From contig NZ_CP065856.1 of assembly GCF_016065055.1 (NCBI RefSeq), forward strand, positions 868,001 to 932,000: a stretch of DNA of 64,000 bases, written 5' to 3'. The translations under genes and the position numbers were made by a program. The DNA is from Halosimplex litoreum. GTDB taxonomy: Archaea > Halobacteriota > Halobacteria > Halobacteriales > Haloarculaceae. The first letter of the stretch is position 1; every line of letters starts with the position of its first letter. Shown piece by piece: positions 51,277 to 59,014 of the stretch. The notes beneath the pieces are model-generated. The model had not been told where the DNA came from. It ran no database searches and saw only the letters and a list, made by a program, of their open reading frames with translations.

Positions 51277-51975
51277 ATGGCTCGAACACGTCGTGCAGTC
51301 CTGGCAATGGGTGCAGCAAGTCTCTCGGCGCTCGCAGGGTGTGGGAACGGTGGCTCCGGCGGTGGTGGCGGTGGTGGCGGTGGCGGCGGTGGCGGTGGGG
51401 GCGGTGGTGGCGGCGGCGATGGCGGTGGCGGCGGTAACTCGGGACCGTTCCCCGACAACACCGACGTTACCGATATCTTCGAGGAGATCGAGGAGACCAT
51501 CGAGATCCCCGCGGGAGAACACCAGGCGTACGAGCTCGAATTCCCGAACGGTGGGGCACTCAGCTACGAGTTCACCGTGACGAACGGTCCCGCTATCGAC
51601 GTACTGATGGTCCGTGACGGTGAGTTCAGCTACTTCGAGCAAGGATATCAGGTGAACTATAACTCCGCCCACACGATCCAGGAGAACATGGAAGGGTCCT
51701 CGTCGGCCGGTATCAGCTCCGGGACCTACTTCCTGACCTTCGACAACTCCGAGATGGGGCGTGCCCAGCCGCCGACGCCCGAACCGACGCCGACGCCGAC
51801 GGCGACGCCGGAGCCGACCGAGTCGATGAGCGGGAACTCGACGGCGACGGAGTCGATGGGAACCGAGTCGATGGGCACCGACTCGACGAGTGGTGGGTCG
51901 GAGTCGACCGACTCCTCGAGCGGCGACAGTGGCGGGACCGCCACGGTCGAGCTGTCGATCACCGCCGGGCAGTAA
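51277..51975 (+). CDS. Tat lipoprotein with polyglycine linker
   Basis: This 232-residue protein starts MARTRRAVLAMGAASLSALA. Twin arginines and the lipobox LAGC indicate Tat export and lipid anchoring. A run of about 20 glycines follows, then a beta-sandwich-like domain (AGEHQAYELEFPNGGALSYEFTVT... YFLTFDNSEMG) and a Pro/Thr- then Ser/Thr/Glu-rich tail with ESMGTESMGTDS repeats that is probably O-glycosylated. Similar lipoproteins sit near surface genes in haloarchaea. Function unknown. Confidence 0.78.
   Translation: MARTRRAVLAMGAASLSALAGCGNGGSGGGGGGGGGGGGGGGGGGGGDGGGGGNSGPFPDNTDVTDIFEEIEETIEIPAGEHQAYELEFPNGGALSYEFTVTNGPAIDVLMVRDGEFSYFEQGYQVNYNSAHTIQENMEGSSSAGISSGTYFLTFDNSEMGRAQPPTPEPTPTPTATPEPTESMSGNSTATESMGTESMGTDSTSGGSESTDSSSGDSGGTATVELSITAGQ
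51357..51435 (+). repeat. GGN glycine-codon microsatellite
   Basis: GGT/GGC/GGG codons repeat almost without interruption, with a single GAT in the middle. It encodes the polyglycine linker and is prone to slippage, so length may vary between strains. Confidence 0.85.
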
Positions 51976-52065
51976 GCGAGCGACACCACCCAGCCGGCGG
52001 GTCCGATCCGCGCCGGGAGCCCAAATACTCAAATCACTTCACTCCCGAGTGTAAACTGACAACCC

Positions 52066-52311
52066 ATGCCCACCGTCGAAGTATCACTTCCGGAGGACGT
52101 ATTCACGAAGCTCGAACGCATGACCGAAGAAGAGTTCGTCAGCCGCGAGGCCGCCGTCGAGGAGTTACTCTCGATGGGACTGGACGCCTACACCCGCGAC
52201 ACCGGCGAGGAAGTCGCCGAAACCGACATGGCCGACGAGTTCGCCGACGACATGTGGGACACCGCCGAAGACCCGGGGATGCGCGAAGAGGACGACGACT
52301 TCTCGTTCTGA
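52066..52311 (+). CDS. Small CopG/RHH-like protein
   Basis: This 81-residue protein starts MPTVEVSLPEDVFTKLERMT. The N-terminal strand and two helices (FVSREAAVEELLSMGLDAY) fit the ribbon-helix-helix fold, and the C-terminus is a very acidic, disordered tail. It is probably a DNA-binding regulator. CCAAATACTC about 45 bp upstream may be the promoter. Confidence 0.68.
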   Translation: MPTVEVSLPEDVFTKLERMTEEEFVSREAAVEELLSMGLDAYTRDTGEEVAETDMADEFADDMWDTAEDPGMREEDDDFSF

Positions 52312-52515
52312 GGACAGCGACGGTGTCACCCGGCTCCGGTCGACACCGGTCGCGCCCACCCGACCCGATCACCGGCCGGTACCGCCCGCTCCCGTCCGAC
52401 CCGATCACCGACTGGTCCCGGGTGCCCTCCCGCGAATCCACCCCCGTGCTCGCGGGCCGTCTTCGAAACCTTCAATTGTCCCCCTCCTCAACTTGAGAGT
52501 GTAGCAGGCAAGCGC

Positions 52516-52590
52516 GGGTTGGTGGTCTAGGTTGGTTATGACACCTCCTTGACATGGAGGAGGCCGGCGGTTCAAATCCGCCCCAACCCA
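52516..52590 (+). tRNA. tRNA-Val (anticodon GAC)
   Basis: This is a 75-nt cloverleaf: acceptor GGGTTGG/CCAACCC, anticodon stem CCTCC/GGAGG with loop TTGACAT (anticodon GAC), T-arm GGCGGTTCAAATCCGCC, discriminator A. No CCA is encoded. Confidence 0.95.
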
Positions 52591-52698
52591 TTTCTGATTT
52601 CTCGTAACGACGAGCGGCGCGAGGACTCCGTCGGATCGAGGTGGGCCGACGGATACGAACCCTAGCGGTCCTGCGCACCGAAGCGAGCACGTCTGGTT

Positions 52699-52722
52699 CC
52701 GGTTCGAATCCGCCCCGACCCA
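52699..52722 (+). repeat. Degenerate copy of the tRNA-Val 3' end
   Basis: A GGTTCGAATCCGCCCCGACC block resembles the T-arm and acceptor 3' strand of tRNA-Val with two changes (A to G in the loop and in the acceptor). It lies about 109 bp after the tRNA, and no integrase is between them. It is a probable scar of a former integration. Confidence 0.6.
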
Positions 52723-52769
52723 CGTCTGCCGAAGCAAGTTCGTGAGCGGCGCGTCGGCCGTCGGGACCG

Positions 52770-53717
52770 TCACTCGAAAACGGCGTCGGGGTCACGCTCG
52801 CGCAGCATCTCCAGCATCACGTCGGCGAACCGCTCGGCGTCGGCTGCTTCGACGACACGAGTATCGGCGGGTTCGCCGGACGCGCCATCGAAGTCGACGC
52901 TTGTGTACCCGCGGGTGAGCCCCTCGCGTTCGTCCACCTCGACGGCGTACGAGTCGACTCGCCGACGGAGTTCCGGATACGCGAGCAGTGCGGCGGTCAG
53001 GCCGTCGGGCTGGGTGATCCCGTCGAGTCCGTCGGCTTCGCCCCGTTCGCGGACGACGTTCGTCACTTCGCGAAAGAAGTCGGCGAGGTCGGTGTCGATC
53101 GCGTCGATCTCCTCGAGGGTGTCGGAGGCGAGTGCGGTCCGCAGACAGAGCCCCCAGTCGACGAGCGTCAGCTCGAAGGCGTCGAACACGCGCTTTGCGG
53201 CGTCGGGGTCGGCCCAGACGTTGAACTCGGCGGCGGGCGTGACGTTGCCGCGGGACTCGACCGCGCCGCCCATCACCCACACCTCGTCGACAAGATCCGG
53301 GAGCGACTCCTCGCGGGCGTGCGCGAGCGCGAGATTCGTGAGCGGGCCGATACAGAGCAGCGTGACCTCGCCGGGCGACTCGCGACACCGGGCGACGATC
53401 TCCTCGGGGGCGAATCCCTCGGCGGAGTCGATGCCGGTCTCGGGACGGAGGTCGCCGCCCAGCCCGCCCTCGCCGTGGATCTCTGTGGCGTGCTCGTGGG
53501 ACTTGATCAACGGCGAGCGAGCCCCCTCGTAGACGGGAACGTCGGTCGCGTCGACGAGCGAAAGCGTGTATTTGGCGTTCTCGACCTGCCGATCGAAGGA
53601 GACGTTGCCGGCGACGACGGTGACGGCCTCGACGGAGAGCCGGTCGGTCAGGACCGCGAGTGCCAGCGCCTGTGTGTCGTCGCCGGCCGTGTCCGTGTCC
53701 ACGATGACGCGTCGCAT
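52770..53717 (-). CDS. Ribonucleoside hydrolase (IunH family)
   Basis: This 315-residue protein cleaves the N-glycosidic bond of nucleosides. The Ca2+-binding motif DTDTAGDD (residues 7-14) is intact. LCIGPLTNLALA and WVMGGAVESRGNVTPAAEFNVWADPDAA are present as in IunH/RihA-type enzymes. Substrate (purine, uridine or inosine) is uncertain. It acts in the cytoplasm in nucleoside salvage. Confidence 0.92.
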   Translation of the reverse strand: MRRVIVDTDTAGDDTQALALAVLTDRLSVEAVTVVAGNVSFDRQVENAKYTLSLVDATDVPVYEGARSPLIKSHEHATEIHGEGGLGGDLRPETGIDSAEGFAPEEIVARCRESPGEVTLLCIGPLTNLALAHAREESLPDLVDEVWVMGGAVESRGNVTPAAEFNVWADPDAAKRVFDAFELTLVDWGLCLRTALASDTLEEIDAIDTDLADFFREVTNVVRERGEADGLDGITQPDGLTAALLAYPELRRRVDSYAVEVDEREGLTRGYTSVDFDGASGEPADTRVVEAADAERFADVMLEMLRERDPDAVFE

Positions 53718-53802
53718 ACCCCGACATCGAACCCCGGACGTAAGCCCCTGCGGGTCGGTGGCGATGGCTGTTCGGTCGTGACCGCACGGCGTGTCGCGAG
53801 TT

Positions 53803-53881
53803 GCACGCGATGAAAGCCCTCGACCCGCTCGCTCGGAACCGACTCTACCGCACTCGACGGCACGCGATGAAAGCCCTCGAC
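53803..53881 (+). repeat. Direct repeat pair
   Basis: GCACGCGATGAAAGCCCTCG and two further bases occur at 53803-53824 and again at 53860-53881, each followed by a near-identical CGCTCGCTC, so about 32 bp are shared with one mismatch. Confidence 0.85.
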
Positions 53882-54138
53882 TCGCTCGCTCACGGGTCGC
53901 TCCGCTCGCCGGAAGACTCGCTCCGCTTGTCTTCCGAGCCTGCGTTCACTTCGTTCGCGCAGACCCCGTTCGCGTTGACGAGGCCTCCCTTCGGTCGGCC
54001 TCGCTCTCGCGGTCGCTGACCGACATATCCGCGCTCTCCGCACCGCCTGCTCACGGCAAAGCCGTTCGCTTCGAGACGCTACGCGCCTCGCACCGCGCGG
54101 ATAGCGGTCGATCAGGCGACTGAACTGCACGCGAGCAG

Positions 54139-54188
54139 GGCGGTCGGCTCCGCCGACCGCCGCAAGCCGTGGCGGCTTCGCCGCCACG
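54139..54188. repeat. Two perfect stem-loops with three-base loops
   Basis: GGCGGTCGGC (54139-54148) pairs with GCCGACCGCC (54152-54161), loop TCC. CGTGGCGGC (54168-54176) pairs with GCCGCCACG (54180-54188), loop TTC. The regular stem-TNC-stem layout resembles short palindromic elements rather than protein-coding constraint. Confidence 0.8.
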
Positions 54189-54474
54189 CGCGCCTCGCCC
54201 GTTCAGTCCACCAGGACCGCACCGCGACAGCGACCGCACCGCGACAGCAACACCACCACAGCACCGCAGACGGCCACGAGCCTCCCCAGCCGATTCGCTC
54301 CTATCGTCGCTCATCCCTCGCGCGGCTACGGTCGGCGCGCACGAGAGCGCGCCCCAGCGCGCGCCGACCGCACCCGATCGCTATCCTTCCGACCCGGACC
54401 GTTTCGCGAGTGTGTTCGCCGACCGGACCCGAGGGATGTATCACGGGGGACGGTCAATACCGGACCGAGAACCG

Positions 54475-54693
54475 ATGGCAGACGACACAGACCCGACGGT
54501 TCCGGTGGTGTGTTCGGAGTGCGAGACCGAGACGGCGGTCCCTATCGACGACGTGGCCGAGGCGGTCGAGCGTCACAACGATGGGCTTCACGACGGCGAA
54601 CAGGTCGCCGGCGTCGACCCGGCGCTGGCCGACCAGGTCCGCGACCTGGTCGCCGAAGATCTGGGCCTGCTCGACGACCCCGCGGACGACTGA
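54475..54693 (+). CDS. 72-residue haloarchaeal protein with CxxC
   Basis: MADDTDPTVPVVCSECETET is followed by an amphipathic helix (DDVAEAVERHNDGLHDGEQV) and another helix (LADQVRDLVAEDLGLLDD). Only one CxxC is present, so a zinc site would need dimerisation. I have met similar short sequences only as haloarchaeal hypotheticals. Its own upstream region follows the repeat-rich stretch. Confidence 0.6.
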   Translation: MADDTDPTVPVVCSECETETAVPIDDVAEAVERHNDGLHDGEQVAGVDPALADQVRDLVAEDLGLLDDPADD

Positions 54694-54943
54694 CCGACCG
54701 GCCGATACGTTCAGCGAGATCGCCGCTTCGAGCGATTAATTCGCCGTAATTCGGCTTTATCGGGATTGATGGAGTTCCCCTTTCTTGGAGCGCCCGTGTG
54801 TTCGGTCGCGTAGACGCCTCCGGCGTCCCGGAGACCATCATGTCACGCACACACGACCGCGCGAGCGTGCGGCTGCGGCCGACGAGTCCGCTCGCCGACC
54901 GGATAGAGCGACCACCAGTCACGGCCCGGGAGGTGACGGGCCC

Positions 54944-55267
54944 GTGACTCCTGGGCTGGGGCGGTGTCGTCACTGCGGTCGGTTGGTCCCAGCGACGGCG
55001 ATCTGTCGGGCCTGTGGCTACGACGCCGACCCGGAGCGCAACCGTCGCGCCAGGTTCGTCTGGGGACTGGTCGGAGCCCTACTGACGCTGACGGTCGTCG
55101 GTGCGCCGGTGGGACTCCCGTGTCTCCTGAAGGCGCGTGGCCACCACCGCGCGATGACCGGGCGAGTCGTCGCCGAGGAGACCCGACCCTCGCCGACGGT
55201 CGCCGCAGGCCGGGCGATCGGACGGCGGCTGAACGGGGCCGGCGGGCGTCGCGGAGGGGGCGGTTGA
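54944..55267 (+). CDS. Zinc-ribbon protein with one membrane helix
   Basis: It starts at GTG 54944 (TPGLGRCRHCGRLVPATAIC). A four-Cys ribbon (CRHC and CRAC) is followed by one or two hydrophobic segments (WGLVGALLTLTVVGAPVGLP) and a basic, Gly-rich tail. Length is 107 residues. It ends one base before the split zinc-ribbon gene, so both may form an operon. Function unknown. Confidence 0.5.
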   Translation: MTPGLGRCRHCGRLVPATAICRACGYDADPERNRRARFVWGLVGALLTLTVVGAPVGLPCLLKARGHHRAMTGRVVAEETRPSPTVAAGRAIGRRLNGAGGRRGGGG

Positions 55268-55268
55268 C

Positions 55269-55388
55269 GTGCCGATGCGCTGTCGGAACTGCGGGTCTCG
55301 CGGGCCGGTGATCGGCCGGGACCGCGACTGGAAAGTCCTCAGCGACGCCGCCACCCCCCGGCGACTCTACAGGCGGAGCAGACCGAGT
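55269..55388 (+). pseudogene. Zinc-ribbon gene split by a tnpB insertion, 5' part
   Basis: GTG 55269 or ATG 55275 opens MRCRNCGSRGPVIGRDRDWK, with one CxxC. If 55389-56926 is removed, codon 55386-55388 joins in frame to VHECRHCGHRQRRLDARV (56927-56983), giving a 55-57-residue protein with two CxxC pairs, a typical zinc ribbon. That is strong circumstantial evidence that the insertion broke a small gene. Confidence 0.55.
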
Positions 55389-55389
55389 G

Positions 55390-55468
55390 CCTCGGGGTCG
55401 TCCGAGACGGTGAAGCCGTCTTGTGAGGACAAGATACATTCGGCCTCTCGAACCACTTGACCCCGAGG
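55390..55468 (+). repeat. Left structured end of the tnpB element
   Basis: CCTCGGGGTC (55390-55399) pairs with GACCCCGAGG (55459-55468), with an inner hairpin AGACGG/CCGTCT (loop around TGAAG). The 3' portion from 55445 is identical over 24 bp to the right end at 56901-56924. Confidence 0.75.
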
Positions 55469-55559
55469 ATGAAGGCCGTACGCTCGGATAAACGTGTTCC
55501 ACTTTCACTGTGGATGGCTAATATTGAAGCATAACGGACTGCTACGCCGAGATGGAGAA

Positions 55560-56837
55560 ATGACACACGAGCAGGCTCTCGTGAAGACGCTGGATTTCCA
55601 ACTCGACATCCAGAGTGACAACGAGGGCCTGTTGAAAGACGCCGCGCTCGAATCGCGGTGGGCGTACAACGAAACCATCCGCCTCGCTAAGCAAGGCGTT
55701 GACTGGGACGCCATCCCCGACCGAGTAGCCGACGACGCCAACCTCGTGAAGAACACGACACAGCGCGTCGTCGCCAAAGCACTCGGTGCGATGGAGAACT
55801 ACTACGAGTACGACGACTTCGGCCAACCGAGCCACACCAAGGACGGCACGTACCCGCTTCGTGCGAACTACGAGGAAGGGTACAACCTGTCGCTCACCGA
55901 CGACGGCGACGTGGCGTTCCGAATCAGCGCGAAGCCCTACAAGCACGTCAAAGGCGCCCTCGATGGTGACGACGCTCATCTGGACATTCTCAAGACCGCG
56001 CTCGAAAGCGACGAGTGGAAGATTGGGACGGCAGAAGCCCTGTTCCACAACGGCAACCCCGAGTTGCACGTCAACGTCACCAACACCGAGCAGACTGTCC
56101 GTGACAAGCAGGACTCACGAACAGTCGTCGGCGTGGACGTGAACGAAGATAACGTGGCTCTGACCGCGCTCTCCGAGGATGGCGTCGAAGACACATTAGT
56201 CATCGACTTCCCCGAACTCAAGTTCGAGCGCCACCGCTACTTCACGATGCGAAAGCGGGTCCAGAACGCGGGGAAAGACAGCATCCACGACACATTGGAA
56301 GGACGTGAGGAACGGTTCGTCCGCGACCGACTCCACAAGGTGAGTCGTCACATCGTGGAGTGGAGCCGTCAGTTCGAGAAGCCGTGCATCGTCTTTGAAG
56401 ACCTCAAAGAGATGCGCGACAGTATCGACTACGGCACGCGGATGAACCGACGCTTGCACCACCTCCCGTTCCGCGCCCTCCAGTACTACACGTCGTACAA
56501 AGCATCGTTCGAGGGCATCCCGACTACGTGGATTGACCCGTACAAGACGAGTCAACGGTGCCCGATGTGCGGGCACGCCGAACGAGCGAACCGCAATAAG
56601 AAACGGTTCAATTGCAAGGACTGTGATCATCAGGACCACAGCGACCGTGGTGCAAGCGTCACCATCACCGTGAAAGGCATCAAGAAGCATCAGGACTGGA
56701 ATGTGCCTGCTCTCAACAGCCTTCCCGTTGTTCGGAAGGTGCGACGGCAGGCATCGGGGGCCGTGGACGCCCCGACCGTGACCCACGACGCCGTTCGAGG
56801 CTATCAGACCGATGGTATCGTGGGAGTATCCGACTAA
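55560..56837 (+). CDS. tnpB: TnpB RNA-guided nuclease
   Basis: This is a 425-residue protein from ATG 55560 (MTHEQALVKTLDFQLDIQSD). Such proteins are RNA-guided endonucleases, ancestors of Cas12. RuvC catalytic residues appear intact: Asp193 (VVGVDVNEDN), Glu280 (CIVFEDLKEM), Asp362 (HSDRGASVTI). A zinc finger has CPMC and CKDC. The N-terminal REC/wedge part is of normal length. It lies on the plus strand between matched structured ends. Confidence 0.92.
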   Translation: MTHEQALVKTLDFQLDIQSDNEGLLKDAALESRWAYNETIRLAKQGVDWDAIPDRVADDANLVKNTTQRVVAKALGAMENYYEYDDFGQPSHTKDGTYPLRANYEEGYNLSLTDDGDVAFRISAKPYKHVKGALDGDDAHLDILKTALESDEWKIGTAEALFHNGNPELHVNVTNTEQTVRDKQDSRTVVGVDVNEDNVALTALSEDGVEDTLVIDFPELKFERHRYFTMRKRVQNAGKDSIHDTLEGREERFVRDRLHKVSRHIVEWSRQFEKPCIVFEDLKEMRDSIDYGTRMNRRLHHLPFRALQYYTSYKASFEGIPTTWIDPYKTSQRCPMCGHAERANRNKKRFNCKDCDHQDHSDRGASVTITVKGIKKHQDWNVPALNSLPVVRKVRRQASGAVDAPTVTHDAVRGYQTDGIVGVSD

Positions 56838-56847
56838 TCCACGGGAA

Positions 56848-56925
56848 GCCTCGGGGTCGCCGGAAGACTCCGTCTTCCGGGATGAAGAGAGAGCACAGCT
56901 CTCTCGAACCACTTGACCCCGAGGC
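56848..56925 (+). ncRNA. Right structured end, likely omega (re)RNA scaffold
   Basis: Outer stem GCCTCGGGGTC (56848-56858) / GACCCCGAGGC (56915-56925); inner hairpin CCGGAAGAC/GTCTTCCGG (56860-56880, loop TCC); second hairpin GAGAGAGC/GCTCTCTC (56887-56905, loop ACA). It begins 11 bp after the tnpB stop. TnpB guide RNAs are made from exactly this position; the guide would be the flanking sequence from 56926 onward, i.e. the broken zinc-ribbon gene. Confidence 0.65.
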
Positions 56926-56926
56926 A

Positions 56927-56983
56927 GTTCACGAGTGTCGCCACTGTGGCCACCGCCAGCGCCGTCTCGACGCCCGGGTCTAA
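56927..56983 (+). pseudogene. Zinc-ribbon gene split by a tnpB insertion, 3' part
   Basis: The frame VHECRHCGHRQRRLDARV ends at TAA 56981-56983. It has the second CxxC and a basic C-terminus like those of small haloarchaeal zinc ribbons. It has no start of its own and fits as the continuation of the 55269 fragment. Confidence 0.5.
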
Positions 56984-57024
56984 CGGTCACACGGCGCGAT
57001 CGGCCGGAGTGAGGGCCCGACCGC

Positions 57025-58902
57025 TCACAGCACGGTCCCGTGTTTCTTGTCCGGTCGCTCCTTCTCGACGGACTCGTAGAACTCGAACCGGGCGGCCAGT
57101 TGCGCGCGCAGGTCGCTCGGCGGGACGATCTCGTCGATGACGACCTCGCTGGCCATCCGATGGACGTCGATGTCCTCGCGGTAGGCCTCCCGGAGCTCCC
57201 GCTCGCGGCGTTCGCGCTCCTCGGGGTCGTCGATGTCGGCGAGCTTGTTCGCGTAGACGGCGTTGATCGCCGCCTCGGGCCCCATGATGGCGATCTCGCC
57301 CGACGGGAGGCCGATGGTCGACTCGGGGTCGTAGGCGGGGCCGGACATGGCGTAGATGCCGGCGCCGTAGGCCTTCCGGACGACGACGCACTGTTTCGGC
57401 ACCGTCGCCGCGGAGGTGGCGTAGATCATCTTCTTACCCGCTTCGAGGATGCCCTCTTTCTCGACGTCGGAGCCAGCCATGAAGCCGGGCGTGTCACAGA
57501 GATAGAGCAGCGGCACGTCGAAGGCGTCGCACTTCCAGACGAACTCGGCGGCCTTGCGGGCGGCGTCGGGGAAGATCGCCCCCGCGCGGTGGGCTGGCTG
57601 GTTGGCGACCACGCCGACCGGCCGGCCGTCGATCCTGGCGAAGCCGGTGAGGATCTCCGGGCCGTACTCCGGCTGGAGTTCGAAGAAGGAGTCGGCGTCG
57701 ACGACCCGCTCGATCACCCGTTCCATGCCGTAGCCCTTGTTGGGTTCTCCGGGGACGACGCCGTCGATGCCGTCGGGCGACTTCGCGGGCGGTCGCCCGG
57801 CGGTCTGGGGTGGCGTCTCGTCGCTGTTGTCCGGGAGATACGATAGCAGCTGCGCCACGAGGTCGCGCGCGTGGTGTTCGTCCTCGGCGACGAGATCCGC
57901 CGAACCCGAGTGGCGAGTGTGTACGTCGGGACCGCCCAGCTCGTCTAAGTCGATCTGCTCGCCGGTGACCATCTCGACCATCCGCGGGCTGGCGATGGCC
58001 ATCGCCGACATGTCCCGGACCATGACCGTGAAGTCGGCGAAGACGGGGGTGTAGGCGGCGCCGGCGATACAGGGGCCGTAGAGGACGCAGATCTGCGGGA
58101 CGCGACCGGAGAGCATCGAGTGGTTGTAGTAGTACTTGCCGATGCCCTCTCGGTTGGCGAAGAAGCCGGTCTGCTGGTCGATGCGTCCGCCCGACGAGTC
58201 CATCAGGTAGAGCACGGGCCGACCGGTCTTCAGCGCGCGCTGTTGCATCCGGAGGAACTTCTCGACGCCGTGTTCGGCCATCGACCCCGCCTTCACGGTG
58301 AAGTCGTTCGCCATGAAGTGCAGGTCCCGTCCCGCGAACTCCGCGGCGCCGGTGATCAGCCCGTCGGCGGGCAGTCGGTCGCCGTCGCCGGTCCCGCCGT
58401 CGTCCCCATCGCCGTCGTCCGCCTCCTCGGTTTCGGGCGAGTCGGCGTGCCACGCGTCGAAGTTGGCGAACGTCCCGTCCTCGAAGCGCAGCCCCGAGGG
58501 GTCGGCGGTCCGGTCGTAGTCGGCACCGGTGGCCTCCCCGGGCACCGGGTCGGTGTCGCCGAACCACAGTTCGAGGCGGTCGCGGACGAACAGCTTCCCC
58601 TGTTCGGCCAGCCGCTCGCGGTACTTTTCCGGGCCGCCCCGCCGGATGTCGGCGATCTCCTCGCGGAGCGCCTGCTCGCGGGCGGTCGGGCCGGGGCCCT
58701 CGTCGGCCGCGTCTCCCGCCGACTCGCCACCGGGGACGGAGCCGGCGGATCCGTCGCCGTCGAACTCGTGGACGACGGCCGGTTCGTCGGCGTCGCCGAC
58801 GTACACCTCGACCCGACCGTCCCCCGGGACCGTCCGTTCGAGCGCAGAGGCGATCGCTTCGGCCTCCTCGACGCTCGCGTCCTGGGCGATTCGAACTCGC
58901 AT
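57025..58902 (-). CDS. Acyl-CoA carboxylase carboxyltransferase subunit
   Basis: This 625-residue carboxyltransferase has both crotonase-like halves: N-half with FLRMQQRALKTGRPVLYLMDSSGGRID and GPCIAGAAYTPVFADFTVMV, C-half with GVVANQPAHRAGAIFPDAARKAAEFV, DVPLLYLCDTPGFMAGSD and AYGAGIYAMSGPAYDP. It transfers CO2 from carboxybiotin to an acyl-CoA (propionyl-, methylcrotonyl- or related). A Glu/Asp-rich insertion near residues 150-175 is a halophilic addition. The biotin carboxylase partner is not adjacent; substrate uncertain. Confidence 0.88.
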   Translation of the reverse strand: MRVRIAQDASVEEAEAIASALERTVPGDGRVEVYVGDADEPAVVHEFDGDGSAGSVPGGESAGDAADEGPGPTAREQALREEIADIRRGGPEKYRERLAEQGKLFVRDRLELWFGDTDPVPGEATGADYDRTADPSGLRFEDGTFANFDAWHADSPETEEADDGDGDDGGTGDGDRLPADGLITGAAEFAGRDLHFMANDFTVKAGSMAEHGVEKFLRMQQRALKTGRPVLYLMDSSGGRIDQQTGFFANREGIGKYYYNHSMLSGRVPQICVLYGPCIAGAAYTPVFADFTVMVRDMSAMAIASPRMVEMVTGEQIDLDELGGPDVHTRHSGSADLVAEDEHHARDLVAQLLSYLPDNSDETPPQTAGRPPAKSPDGIDGVVPGEPNKGYGMERVIERVVDADSFFELQPEYGPEILTGFARIDGRPVGVVANQPAHRAGAIFPDAARKAAEFVWKCDAFDVPLLYLCDTPGFMAGSDVEKEGILEAGKKMIYATSAATVPKQCVVVRKAYGAGIYAMSGPAYDPESTIGLPSGEIAIMGPEAAINAVYANKLADIDDPEERERRERELREAYREDIDVHRMASEVVIDEIVPPSDLRAQLAARFEFYESVEKERPDKKHGTVL

Positions 58903-59014
58903 ACCTCACCCGTCGCACGCTGGCGGTAAAATAGGCACCCCGCCGAAGGTGGAACTTTCAAAGTTGATAGCCTCGGGCGACCGGTTAAGTAGATGAACGG
59001 CGAACGTCGCGCCA

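Larger units (their letters stand above)
53718..54474. other. Non-coding, repeat- and hairpin-rich region
   Basis: There is no credible gene in 757 bp. It contains a direct repeat (GCACGCGATGAAAGCCCTCG at 53803 and 53860), two strong short-loop hairpins at 54139-54161 and 54168-54188, and many CGCTCGCT-like runs. Composition is G+C-rich as in the host. It looks like an accumulation of haloarchaeal interspersed repeats or decayed insertion-sequence DNA. Confidence 0.6.
55389..56926 (+). mobile_element. IS200/IS605-type insertion carrying only tnpB
   Basis: About 1.54 kb, containing one tnpB and, at each end, a structured segment with the same 10-bp arms (CCTCGGGGTC ... GACCCCGAGG) and a shared 24-bp stretch. 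No tnpA (Y1 transposase) is present, so it would depend on a transposase elsewhere, as in IS1341-type elements. Boundaries are inferred from the interrupted gene and the repeats. Confidence 0.75.

Noticed and set aside
53803-53881. Start of a CRISPR array
   Set aside because: Only two repeat copies, no dyad in the repeat, spacer not followed by another unit, and no cas genes in the window.
53801-54123. Two plus-strand frames starting MHAMKALDPL / MSRVARDESP
   Set aside because: They lie on repeats (the direct repeat encodes HAMKALD twice) and have no other protein features; non-coding repeat DNA is the simpler reading.
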